From Stenotrophomonas sp. SAU14A_NAIMI4_5 (GTDB lineage Bacteria > Pseudomonadota > Gammaproteobacteria > Xanthomonadales > Xanthomonadaceae), in NCBI RefSeq assembly GCF_003086795.1, contig NZ_CP026003.1, positions 514,493 to 578,492 of the forward strand: a DNA stretch of 64,000 nucleotides. The letters run 5' to 3'. Below are positions 52,339 to 60,515 of this stretch, piece after piece. Position 1 is the first letter of the stretch. Each line of letters opens with the position of its first letter. A program made the position numbers and the translations under genes. The notes below the pieces were generated by a model. That model ran no database searches and was not told the origin of the DNA. It saw nothing but the letters and a program-made list of their open reading frames with translations.

Positions 52339-53517
52339 ATGAACGCTCTTCCTCTCGACGAACCCATGCCCACATTGCCCGGCGTGGCCCACGTGCTGCA
52401 GCAGGCCCACCCGCAGCGCCTGGTGGGCGCGGTGGTGCTGGTGCGCGAGCACGGTGTGCTGCGCCACGCCAGCGCCACCGGCCTGGCCGACCGCGAGGCA
52501 GCCACGCCGATGCAGCGCGACCAGCTGTTCCGCCTGGCCTCGGTGAGCAAGCCGCTGCTGACCGCTGTGATCCTGCGCCTGGTGGCCGACGGCGTGCTGG
52601 ACCTCGATGTACCCGTGCAGCGCTGGCTGCCGACCTTCCGCCCGGCATTGGACGATGGCAGCGTGCCGCCGATCAGCCTGCGGCAGCTGCTGAGCCACAC
52701 CAGCGGTCTCGGCTATCGCTTCCTGGAAGCGGATGCGCAGGGGCCGTATGCGCGTGCGGGTGTAAGCGATGGCATGGATGCGAACCCGCTGAGCCTGCAG
52801 GACAACGTGCAGCGCATCGGCCAGGTGCCGCTGCTGTTCGCGCCGGGCAGCCAGTGGCTGTATTCGCTGGGCGTGGATGTGGCCGGTGCCGTGGCCGAAG
52901 CCGCGAGCGGGCAGACGCTGCAGCAGTTGTTCGATCGCCTGCTGGCACAGCCGCTGGGCCTGCGCGATACCGGCTTAAGCACCACGCAGGGCGCGCGCCT
53001 GGCGACGCCCTATGTGAGCGATGCGCCTGTGCCGCACCGGCTGCAGGAAGGCGAAGTCGTCGCGCCCTTCGACGGCACGGTGGGCATCGAATACAGCCTG
53101 GCGCGCGCCACCGACCCCAGTCGCTATGCCTCGGCCGGTGCCGGGCTGATCGGCAGCGCCGATGAGGTGATGACCGTGCTCGAAGCGCTGCGCGATGTGC
53201 AGGCCTCTGCGTTGCTGCCGCCGGAGCTGGCTGCAGAGATGGGGGCTTTGCAGGCGGGCGAAGACGGACCGCCCGATCCGCCGGGCTGGGGCTTCGGCCT
53301 GGGCTTTGCGGTGCTGCGTGATGCGGCCGCTTCGGGCACGCCGCAGGGCGTGGGCACGTGGCGCTGGGGCGGTGCCTATGGCCACAGCTGGTTTGTCGAT
53401 CCCGCGCGTGGCCTCAGCGTGGTGGCCCTCACCAACACGCTGTACGAAGGCATGCACGGGGCCTTCGTCGATGAGTTGCGCGATGCGGTGTACCGCGATC
53501 TGGAGGCGGTGCGATGA
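52339..53517 (+). CDS. Serine hydrolase of the class C beta-lactamase/DD-peptidase fold
   Basis: A 392-residue protein. The catalytic SxxK is LASVSKPLL; the second motif is LYSLGVDVAGAV (Tyr), and the third region GGAYGHSWFVDPARGLSVV takes the place of KTG. No signal peptide is seen, so it is likely a cytoplasmic esterase of the beta-lactamase family rather than a resistance enzyme. It overlaps the MFS gene (ATGA) and forms an operon controlled by the divergent LysR protein (inference). Confidence 0.88.
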   Translation: MNALPLDEPMPTLPGVAHVLQQAHPQRLVGAVVLVREHGVLRHASATGLADREAATPMQRDQLFRLASVSKPLLTAVILRLVADGVLDLDVPVQRWLPTFRPALDDGSVPPISLRQLLSHTSGLGYRFLEADAQGPYARAGVSDGMDANPLSLQDNVQRIGQVPLLFAPGSQWLYSLGVDVAGAVAEAASGQTLQQLFDRLLAQPLGLRDTGLSTTQGARLATPYVSDAPVPHRLQEGEVVAPFDGTVGIEYSLARATDPSRYASAGAGLIGSADEVMTVLEALRDVQASALLPPELAAEMGALQAGEDGPPDPPGWGFGLGFAVLRDAAASGTPQGVGTWRWGGAYGHSWFVDPARGLSVVALTNTLYEGMHGAFVDELRDAVYRDLEAVR

Positions 53518-54698
53518 GCGGGCATGCCGTCGATGCATCGTCGCCTGCGGGCGAGGCCACGCGTCTGCCATGGAATGGCCTGCTGGCACTGGCCGGTGCC
53601 AGCTTCATCACCCTGCTGACCGAAACCCTGCCGGCCGGCGTGCTGCGGCCGATGGGGCAGAGCCTGGGCGTGAGCGATGCGGCAGTGGGGCAGTTGGTGA
53701 GCGTGTATGCACTGGGCTCGGTGCTGGCGGCGTTGCCGATGACCGCGCTGACCCAGCGGCTGCCGCGTCGGCCTTTGCTGCTGGCGGCGATTGCTGGCTT
53801 CGTGGTGGTCAATGCGCTGACCGCGTTGACCAGCAACTACACACTGCTGCTGGTGGTGCGGTTCCTGGCCGGCGTGGGTGCCGGCCTGCTGTGGTCGCTG
53901 GTGGCCGGCTATGCCGCGCGCCTGGTGGTGCCCGAACTGCAGGGGCGGGCGATCGCGGTGGCGATGGTCGGTTCACCGTTGGCGCTGTCGCTGGGTGTGC
54001 CGGCGGGCACGCTGCTGGGCCAGCAGATCGGCTGGCGCTGGGCCTTCGGGCTGATGGCCCTGCTGGCGGTGCTGCTGCTGGGCTGGGTGCGCTGGGCGGT
54101 GCCTGCGCTGCCGGCGGCCGGTGGCCGCCAGCGCACGCCGCTGGGCCGCGTCTGGCGGCTGCCCGGGGTACGCAGCACGCTGCTGGTGATGGCGCTGTAC
54201 GTGCTGGCGCACAACGTGCTCTACACCTACATCGAGCCGCTGGCGATCCTGGCCAACGCGCAGCATTGGCTGGACCGCGTGCTGCTGGCGTTTGGCGTGG
54301 CGGCCGTCGCCGGCATCGGCATTGCCGGCTGGGGCGTGGATCGCCATCTGCGCGCGCTGGTGTGGGCGGCCGTGGCCGGCTTCGTGCTGGCGGTGCTGGC
54401 CCTGCTGCTGTGGCCGGGCGTGCCGCAGGTGCTGCTGCTGGCCAGCGTGCTGTGGGGCGTAGCGTTTGGCGCGGTGCCGACGCTGTTCCAGACCGCGGTG
54501 GCGCGGCGTGCGGGCGCGGCGGCGGACCTGGCGCAGTCGATGCTGGTGACCGGCTGGAACCTGGCGATTGCCGCCGGTGGCATGGCCGGCGGCGTGGTGC
54601 TGCAGTCGGTGGGGGCCGGGCAGCTGGCGTGGTTGCCGTTGCTGCTGCTGGCGGTGTGTGCGGCGTGGTTGTGGGCGCGGCCGAAGGCCTGGGGGTAG
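53514..54698 (+). CDS. MFS exporter (AraJ/sugar-efflux-like)
   Basis: A 394-residue, 12-span transporter whose ATG overlaps the hydrolase stop. N-terminal segments (ASFITLLTETLPAGVLRPMG, SLGVSDAAVGQLVSVYALGS) match the DHA1 sugar-efflux/arabinose-polymer group. The loop after span II, TQRLPRRPLLLAA, is the usual MFS motif A region. The substrate may be the product of the partner hydrolase. Confidence 0.88.
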   Translation: MSGHAVDASSPAGEATRLPWNGLLALAGASFITLLTETLPAGVLRPMGQSLGVSDAAVGQLVSVYALGSVLAALPMTALTQRLPRRPLLLAAIAGFVVVNALTALTSNYTLLLVVRFLAGVGAGLLWSLVAGYAARLVVPELQGRAIAVAMVGSPLALSLGVPAGTLLGQQIGWRWAFGLMALLAVLLLGWVRWAVPALPAAGGRQRTPLGRVWRLPGVRSTLLVMALYVLAHNVLYTYIEPLAILANAQHWLDRVLLAFGVAAVAGIGIAGWGVDRHLRALVWAAVAGFVLAVLALLLWPGVPQVLLLASVLWGVAFGAVPTLFQTAVARRAGAAADLAQSMLVTGWNLAIAAGGMAGGVVLQSVGAGQLAWLPLLLLAVCAAWLWARPKAWG

Positions 54699-54715
54699 CG
54701 GCTGTTGCATGGGAA

Positions 54716-54773
54716 TGCCGGCCAGCGGCTGGCACTACCAGGGCTGCGTCATCCACGCATGGCGTGGATCTAC
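54716..54773. repeat. Two SMAG/REP monomers of different subfamilies
   Basis: TGCCGGCCAGCGGCTGGCACTAC (minus-strand GTAG element) ends at 54738, and ATCCACGCATGGCGTGGATCTAC ends at 54773. The CTAC of the second contains the reverse complement of the EAL gene's stop codon. Confidence 0.85.
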
Positions 54774-56386
54774 TCCGCGGCGGCCCGCTCGATCGGCACG
54801 CTGCGCGGGTTCTGCATGTCCTCCCGCGCGGTGCCGTAGCGCTGCTGGCGCTGGTGGTGGAAGGCGATGAACGCATCGCGCGGCAGCGGCCGCGAGAACA
54901 GCCAGCCCTGGCCGAACTGCACCTGCTGGCTGTGCAGGTAGGCCAGCTGCGGTTCGGTCTCCACGCCCTCGGCCACCACCCACAGGCCCAGCTCCTTGGC
55001 CATGTCGATGATGTGCGGGGTAACCGGGCTGGTCGCGCTCTCGGTGCCGATGGCATCGACGAACGACTTGTCGATCTTCAGCGCGTCCAGCGGCAGCTGC
55101 TCCAGGTACTGCAGGCTGGAATAGCCCACGCCGAAATCGTCGATGGCGATGCTGTGGCCGGCACGGCGTGCGGCGGCCAGCATGGTGCGGGCGCGGTCGG
55201 CATCGAGGAAACCGCGCTCGGTGGCTTCCAGCCAGATCTGCTGCGGCAGGATGCCGCTGCCGGCCATGCGCTGGGTGATCGACTTCAACGCGCGACCGCT
55301 GATGATGTCCTCGGCCGCAAGGTTGATGGCGATGTGCGCGCTGCGGTCATGCACCAGCAGTTCGCGCATGTCCGACACCACGTTCTCGATCACCAGGTCG
55401 GTGAGTGCGGCGATCAGGCCGTGCTCCTCGGCCAGCGGCACGAAGATGTCCGGGCGCACCTGGGTGCCATCCGGACGCTGCCAGCGCACCAGCGCCTCGG
55501 CACCGACGCAGATGCCGGTCTCCAGTTCGATGATGGGCTGGTAGTGCAGGTACAGCTCGCGGCGGCGGATGGCGATGGACAGTTCGCCGCGCAGCGACAG
55601 GCGACGGCGCGACAGCCAGATCACCACGCCGGCGCCGGCAGCGGCCAGCAGCAGGCCCACCGGCACGAACAGCCAGGCCTGCTGGCGGAAGGTGGCGGCC
55701 AGGGCGGTACGCGGGCCGGTGGCAATGGCCAGCCACTCGTTGTTGCGGGCCGTGGCGTACAGGGTGTCGTCGTCCAGGCCCTCGCCGGGCTGGCGCAGCT
55801 GCTGCAGCAGCAGGTCCGGGTTGATGCCGTCCTGCTTGGACAGCAGGCGGCCGTCGGGGCTGGCCAGGGCCAGGCGCACCTGTGGATCGGCGATGACATC
55901 GACGAAGCGGCGCGGATCGACCAGGGTGTCGTAGGAGCCGTAGAGAATGGACAGCACCTTGCGCTGCTCGGTGGCCTGCGGGCGCACGTCCACCTTGATG
56001 CCCGCGCCATCGCTGGTGACGTGGTCGGGCGTGGGCGTGTCGACGTCGCCCTCGAACATGCCCCAGGAGGTGCAGCGCAGCTTGCCCGCCTCGAAGTAGC
56101 CCATCTGGTCGACCGAGGGCGTGGTCATCACCAGCGTCTGCATGCGCCGCACGTGCTCGGGGCTGCAGGGCGGCAGGCGCGAGGCTTCGGCGGCCTTCAG
56201 CACGGCCAGCGATTCCTGGTAGGAGACGTCAGCGCGGCGCAGGGCACGCTCGGCGATCTCGTGCAGGCGCTCCTGTTCCAGGCCGACCGCGCTGTTCCAG
56301 GTGGCGTAGACCATCGCGGTGATCGGCACGACGGCCGCCAGGATCGCCAGCAGGGTCGCGGCGATGATGACGCCCAGGCGGCTCAT
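54770..56386 (-). CDS. Cyclic-di-GMP phosphodiesterase with periplasmic CSS-motif domain and EAL domain
   Basis: A 538-residue inner-membrane protein. Span one (about 4-26) and span two (about 238-258) bracket a periplasmic CSS-type domain with the redox Cys pair (PPCSPEHVRR and LRCTSWGMFEG). The C-terminal EAL domain has all catalytic motifs: GAEALVRWQ, INLAAEDI, LEATERGF, IDDFGVGYSSLQYL, LKIDKSFV, VAEGVET. It should lower c-di-GMP in response to periplasmic redox state. Start MSRLGVIIAATLLA. The TAG stop lies in a GTAG repeat. Confidence 0.93.
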   Translation of the reverse strand: MSRLGVIIAATLLAILAAVVPITAMVYATWNSAVGLEQERLHEIAERALRRADVSYQESLAVLKAAEASRLPPCSPEHVRRMQTLVMTTPSVDQMGYFEAGKLRCTSWGMFEGDVDTPTPDHVTSDGAGIKVDVRPQATEQRKVLSILYGSYDTLVDPRRFVDVIADPQVRLALASPDGRLLSKQDGINPDLLLQQLRQPGEGLDDDTLYATARNNEWLAIATGPRTALAATFRQQAWLFVPVGLLLAAAGAGVVIWLSRRRLSLRGELSIAIRRRELYLHYQPIIELETGICVGAEALVRWQRPDGTQVRPDIFVPLAEEHGLIAALTDLVIENVVSDMRELLVHDRSAHIAINLAAEDIISGRALKSITQRMAGSGILPQQIWLEATERGFLDADRARTMLAAARRAGHSIAIDDFGVGYSSLQYLEQLPLDALKIDKSFVDAIGTESATSPVTPHIIDMAKELGLWVVAEGVETEPQLAYLHSQQVQFGQGWLFSRPLPRDAFIAFHHQRQQRYGTAREDMQNPRSVPIERAAAE

Positions 56387-56591
56387 GGCAGGTTTTCCAG
56401 GGGGCGGGGCAGGGCGCTGCGCATGGCGGGCCAGTCCTTGGTCGGATGCGCTATCTGAGCATGTTGCGGCCCCGGGGGGAAATGGTTGGGACGCGTGCGC
56501 CTCCAATTTGACGCTTTCAGCCCTTCCAGCGCTGGCGCTCGGCGCCGCAGAGGACTACCGTCGGAGGCTTCACCCGCCCCTTCCCGCGCCC

Positions 56592-57962
56592 ATGACCGAG
56601 CCCGCCACGCCCCCCGAACACCTGCGCCGCAGCCTGTCCAACCGCCACCTGCAACTGATCGCCATCGGCGGTGCCATCGGTACCGGCCTGTTCATGGGAT
56701 CGGGCAAGACCATCAGCCTGGCCGGTCCGTCCATCCTGTTCGTCTACCTCATCATCGGCGCGATGCTGTTCTTCGTGATGCGCGCGATGGGCGAGCTGCT
56801 GCTGTCCAACCTGCAGTACAAGTCCTTCATCGACTTCTCCACCGACCTGCTCGGCCCCTGGGCCGGGTTCTTCTGCGGGTGGACGTACTGGTTCTGCTGG
56901 ATCGTCACCGCCATCGCCGATGTCATCGCCATCGCCGCCTACGCGCAGTTCTGGTTCCCCGAACTGCAGGCGTGGATACCGGCACTGCTGTGCGTGATGC
57001 TGCTGCTGGGTCTGAACCTGGTGACGGTGAAGCTGTTCGGCGAGATGGAGTTCTGGTTCGCGCTGATCAAGATCGTGGCCATCTGCGCGCTGATCATCAC
57101 CGGTGCCGGCCTGGTGGCCTGGGGCTTCACCTCGCCCAGCGGCCATACCGCCTCGCTGTCCAACCTGTGGAATGACGGCGGCATGTTCCCGATGGGCCTG
57201 GTCGGCTTCTTCGCCGGCTTCCAGATCGCGGTGTTCGCCTTCGTCGGCATCGAGCTGGTGGGCACCACCGCCGCCGAAACCGCCGACCCGGAGCGCAACC
57301 TGCCCAAGGCGATCAACTCTATCCCGGTGCGCATCATCATCTTCTACGTGCTGGCCCTGGTCGCGATCATGGCGGTGACGCCGTGGCGCCAGGTGGTGCC
57401 GGACAAGAGCCCGTTCGTGCAGCTGTTCGTGCTGGCCGGAATCCCCGCCGCGGCCAGTCTGATCAACTTCGTGGTGCTGACCTCGGCCACGTCGTCGGCC
57501 AACAGCGGCATCTTCTCCACCAGCCGCATGCTGTACGGCCTGGCCGAAGAGGGCCACGCCCCGCGCGGTCTGTCGCGCCTGTCACGCGCGGCGGTGCCGG
57601 CCCGCGGCCTGCTGTTCTCGTGCCTGTGCCTGCTGGGTGGCACCCTGCTGATCTACCTGATCCCGAACCTGGTGACCGCCTTCACCCTGGTGACGACGCT
57701 GGCGACGGTGCTCTTCATCTTCGTCTGGTCGCTGATCCTGGTGGCCTACATGGTCTACCGCCGCCGCTACCCGGAGCGCCACGCCGCCTCGATCTTCAAG
57801 ATGCCCGGTGGCGTTGCCATGTGCTGGGCCTGCCTGGTGTTCTTCGCCGGCGTGCTGGTACTGCTGAGCCTGCAGGCCGACACCCGCCAGGCGCTGGTAG
57901 CCAGCCCGGTGTGGTTCGTGCTGCTGGGCGCGGGGTACTGGCTGCGGAGCAGGAATGGGTAG
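56592..57962 (+). CDS. cycA: D-serine/D-alanine/glycine permease
   Basis: A 456-residue, 12-span APC-family transporter extremely close to E. coli CycA, for example AIGGAIGTGLFMGSGKTISL, MGELLLSNLQYKSF, FWFALIKIVAI, FVGIELVGTTAAETADPERN and ATSSANSGIFSTSRML. It imports glycine, D-alanine, D-serine and D-cycloserine with protons. The TAG stop is contributed by the adjoining GTAG repeat. Confidence 0.93.
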   Translation: MTEPATPPEHLRRSLSNRHLQLIAIGGAIGTGLFMGSGKTISLAGPSILFVYLIIGAMLFFVMRAMGELLLSNLQYKSFIDFSTDLLGPWAGFFCGWTYWFCWIVTAIADVIAIAAYAQFWFPELQAWIPALLCVMLLLGLNLVTVKLFGEMEFWFALIKIVAICALIITGAGLVAWGFTSPSGHTASLSNLWNDGGMFPMGLVGFFAGFQIAVFAFVGIELVGTTAAETADPERNLPKAINSIPVRIIIFYVLALVAIMAVTPWRQVVPDKSPFVQLFVLAGIPAAASLINFVVLTSATSSANSGIFSTSRMLYGLAEEGHAPRGLSRLSRAAVPARGLLFSCLCLLGGTLLIYLIPNLVTAFTLVTTLATVLFIFVWSLILVAYMVYRRRYPERHAASIFKMPGGVAMCWACLVFFAGVLVLLSLQADTRQALVASPVWFVLLGAGYWLRSRNG

Positions 57963-58046
57963 AGTCGACCGTTGGTCGACTACCGCGCGCAGCGCGATGT
58001 TTTTCGCATTCTGAACGGGGGAGCAGTCGACCAACGGTCGACTCTA
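57959..58046. repeat. SMAG/REP dimer, GTAGAGTCGACCGTTGGTCGAC type
   Basis: GTAGAGTCGACCGTTGGTCG at the left, its inverted partner ending CGACTCTAC at the right. The first GTAG holds the stop codon of cycA. Confidence 0.88.
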
Positions 58047-58108
58047 CCGTGTCGCCTCCCACCCCATTCACCCGGAATTAGCGGGCGCAGCCGGATCATC
58101 CGGCCGCC

Positions 58109-58873
58109 ATGACCCTCCGCCTCGCCCTCGTTGCGCTGTTGCTGCTGCCGGGCCTGGCCAGCGCCCGCACGGTCTACCGCTGCGTGCAGGGCAACACGGT
58201 CAGCCTCGCCACCGCACCAGAGCCCGGCTCGCGCTGTACGCCGAAGGAGATCGACGACAACGCCATCCAGGCCCCCAACCTGTGGGGCAACATGGGCGTG
58301 TTCAGCGGCGTGCTGTACGAACGCGAGCAGGACGGGAAGCTGGTCTACTCCACCCGCAACCTGCCGGGCTCACGGGTGTTCCTGAAGTTCACCGTCGCCA
58401 CCCCGCCCGGTGAGCCCGCCCACGAGGGCCTGGGCAAGGTCGGAAAGCCGCAGCTGGCCCAGCACGCCAGGCAGTTCAAGGCAGCCGCCAAGGCCACCGG
58501 CGTCGACGACGCTTGGCTGCGCGCGATCGCCCACGCCGAAAGCAACTTCGATGCGCTGGCCGTCTCCAGCAAGGGCGCGCAGGGCGTGATGCAGCTGATG
58601 CCCGAGACCGCGCTGGAATACGGCGTGCGTGATCCGTTCTCGCCACAGCAGTCCATCGACGGCGGGGCGCGCTACATGCGTGCGCTGCTGCGCCGCTACA
58701 ACGGCGACCGCGCGCTGTCAGCGGCCGCCTACAACGCCGGCATCGGCGCGGTCACCCGCTACAAGGGCGTGCCGCCGTATGCCGAAACCCTGGCCTACGT
58801 GGACAAGGTGATGGCGCTGTACACGCGCTATCGCGAGGCGATGGGCATCCGCAGCGAAGTACCGGCGAAGTAG
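58109..58873 (+). CDS. Exported lytic transglycosylase (SLT domain)
   Basis: A 254-residue protein with a Sec signal peptide (about 1-19), a short DUF4124-like N-terminal segment (RTVYRCVQGNTVSLA) and a C-terminal Slt domain (about 125-245). The catalytic Glu is in AIAHAESNFDALAVSSKGA; other motifs are GVMQLMPETA, GGARYMRALL and AYNAGIGAVTRYKGVPPYAE. It cleaves peptidoglycan between MurNAc and GlcNAc to form 1,6-anhydro ends. Convergent with the next gene, two bases between the stops. Confidence 0.92.
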   Translation: MTLRLALVALLLLPGLASARTVYRCVQGNTVSLATAPEPGSRCTPKEIDDNAIQAPNLWGNMGVFSGVLYEREQDGKLVYSTRNLPGSRVFLKFTVATPPGEPAHEGLGKVGKPQLAQHARQFKAAAKATGVDDAWLRAIAHAESNFDALAVSSKGAQGVMQLMPETALEYGVRDPFSPQQSIDGGARYMRALLRRYNGDRALSAAAYNAGIGAVTRYKGVPPYAETLAYVDKVMALYTRYREAMGIRSEVPAK

Positions 58874-58875
58874 GC

Positions 58876-60387
58876 TCAGCGGATGCGATCGCTGGCGAAC
58901 AGGTCATAGCGATCAATGCGCCCCACCTCGGCGAGGGCGGCCTGCACTTCGGGCCGGGCCACCAGTTCGCGCCAGCGCGCCTGCAGGGCAGCGTCGGCGG
59001 GCAGCGTCGGCGCGTTGCGCATCTCCTGCAACGCCAGCAACGCGCTGCTGCGCAGCTTCACCGATTCCAGCTGCACGATCAGCATGACCGTCGCTTCGTT
59101 CATCCGTCCTGCCGCCAGTGGCAGTTGGTAGAGCAGGTCGGCGGCCGCCGGTCCCTGCTCGGACACGCCGCGTGCGGCGTCAGCGGCTGCGGTCTTGTCG
59201 CCCCTCTGCTGCGCGGCGATGAAGCGGATGTAATGCCGTTGGGCGGTGGCGTAGCCAGTCAGCGGCGCGGTTGTGGCCACGGCGGCCTGTGCCTCCTCGT
59301 AGCGGCCGAGTGCTGTAAGCAGCAGACCGAGATTCAGCTGCTGCACCGAGGCATGGGGCGTGCCTTCGGTCATCCGTACGGCAATGCGCAGGGTATCCAC
59401 TGCGGCATCGGGCTGGCCCAGCCGGTGCTGGGCGGTGGCGCGGCTGGCCAGCAGCGCCGGCCCCCACTTCAGCTGCGGGCCGACGAAGTGCAGGCCTTCG
59501 GCAACGGCCTTGGCGGTGTCATCGGTGATGGCCATTACCTGCGCGTTGTCGCCCAGCATCAGCGCGGCAGCGGCGAGGCGGGCGAGGCTCGCATCCACGT
59601 CCTGGTTGAGCGAGGCGCGCACGCGCTGCGCATCGAGCTGGCGCTGTGCGGCCATGCGCGGGTTGAAACGCGGATCGGCACGATCGATGTAGGCATCGAA
59701 GCGCTTGTCGCTGCGTAGCTGGATCAGTTCCATCGGGCCATCAATGCGCGCAATCGTCGCGCGCACTGCATCGCCGTTGCCGGCGTCGTGCTGCAGTCCC
59801 GCCAGGATCAGCCACAGGTCGGACGGTTCGTCGCCATCGCTCAGCCAGTGGTTGTCGAACAGGGCCTGCAGCAGCTCGCGACGTTCCGTAGGTGCCTGGA
59901 TGAGGCCGCGTTGCATCTGGTCGACATGATCCAGCGGAATCCGCAGCGGTCCCACCGCATGGCCGATGGCCCGCACCATGAGCATGGCGGCTGGCTTTGC
60001 GTGGCCCTGTGCGCTTTCGATCGAGCTCAGGGTGAACAGCGGCAGCACGGCATCCGGGGCCAGGGCGATGGCCCGCTGCGCGCGCTCGGTGGCCAGCGGG
60101 TACTGGCGCAGGGCACCGGCGGCATACGCGGCGGCGCTCAGCGCCTGTACCCGCACATCGACTGGCGCCGAGTCCAGGCGTGGGTCCGCGAGCAGGGTAT
60201 CCAGGGCCAGCGACGCCTCCAGGACACGGCCATCGTCCATCAGCCGCTCAGCGTGCGCAGCCTGGGCCTCGATGGAGGTCCCGGTGTCTGCTGCGGGAAG
60301 CGGGGCTGCGCTCCCGCGTGCCCACGAGGTGGCCGCCGGGGCCAGCAGTACAGCGGCGAACAGCACAGCGAGCGCAGGACGGGACAT
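58876..60387 (-). CDS. Large exported helical-repeat (TPR-like) protein of unknown function
   Basis: A 503-residue protein with a Sec signal peptide (SRPALAVLFAAVLLAPAA). The body is helix-turn-helix repeat, rich in Ala/Leu, for example AAHAERLMDDGRVLEASLAL, AYAAGALRQYPLATERAQRA and LGLLLTALGRYEEAQAAVAT, which look like tetratricopeptide units. No enzymatic motif. Probably a periplasmic scaffold (inference). Start taken at MSRPAL; an ATG three codons upstream exists. Confidence 0.75.
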   Translation of the reverse strand: MSRPALAVLFAAVLLAPAATSWARGSAAPLPAADTGTSIEAQAAHAERLMDDGRVLEASLALDTLLADPRLDSAPVDVRVQALSAAAYAAGALRQYPLATERAQRAIALAPDAVLPLFTLSSIESAQGHAKPAAMLMVRAIGHAVGPLRIPLDHVDQMQRGLIQAPTERRELLQALFDNHWLSDGDEPSDLWLILAGLQHDAGNGDAVRATIARIDGPMELIQLRSDKRFDAYIDRADPRFNPRMAAQRQLDAQRVRASLNQDVDASLARLAAAALMLGDNAQVMAITDDTAKAVAEGLHFVGPQLKWGPALLASRATAQHRLGQPDAAVDTLRIAVRMTEGTPHASVQQLNLGLLLTALGRYEEAQAAVATTAPLTGYATAQRHYIRFIAAQQRGDKTAAADAARGVSEQGPAAADLLYQLPLAAGRMNEATVMLIVQLESVKLRSSALLALQEMRNAPTLPADAALQARWRELVARPEVQAALAEVGRIDRYDLFASDRIR

Positions 60388-60515
60388 GCAGGCCACCTTC
60401 CATGGAGTGCGCCGATTGAAGCCCGATTGCAGCAGCGTTACAAGTGCCGCGCTCGACGCCGTTGCAGCCAGCGTCTATCGTCGTGGCCTCTTTCAGGGCA
60501 GGGCGAACGCGAGCG

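Noticed and set aside
53195..56458. 1087-codon open frame on the plus strand
   Set aside because: It crosses the serine hydrolase and MFS genes in another frame and then runs antisense to the EAL gene; all three have clear families.
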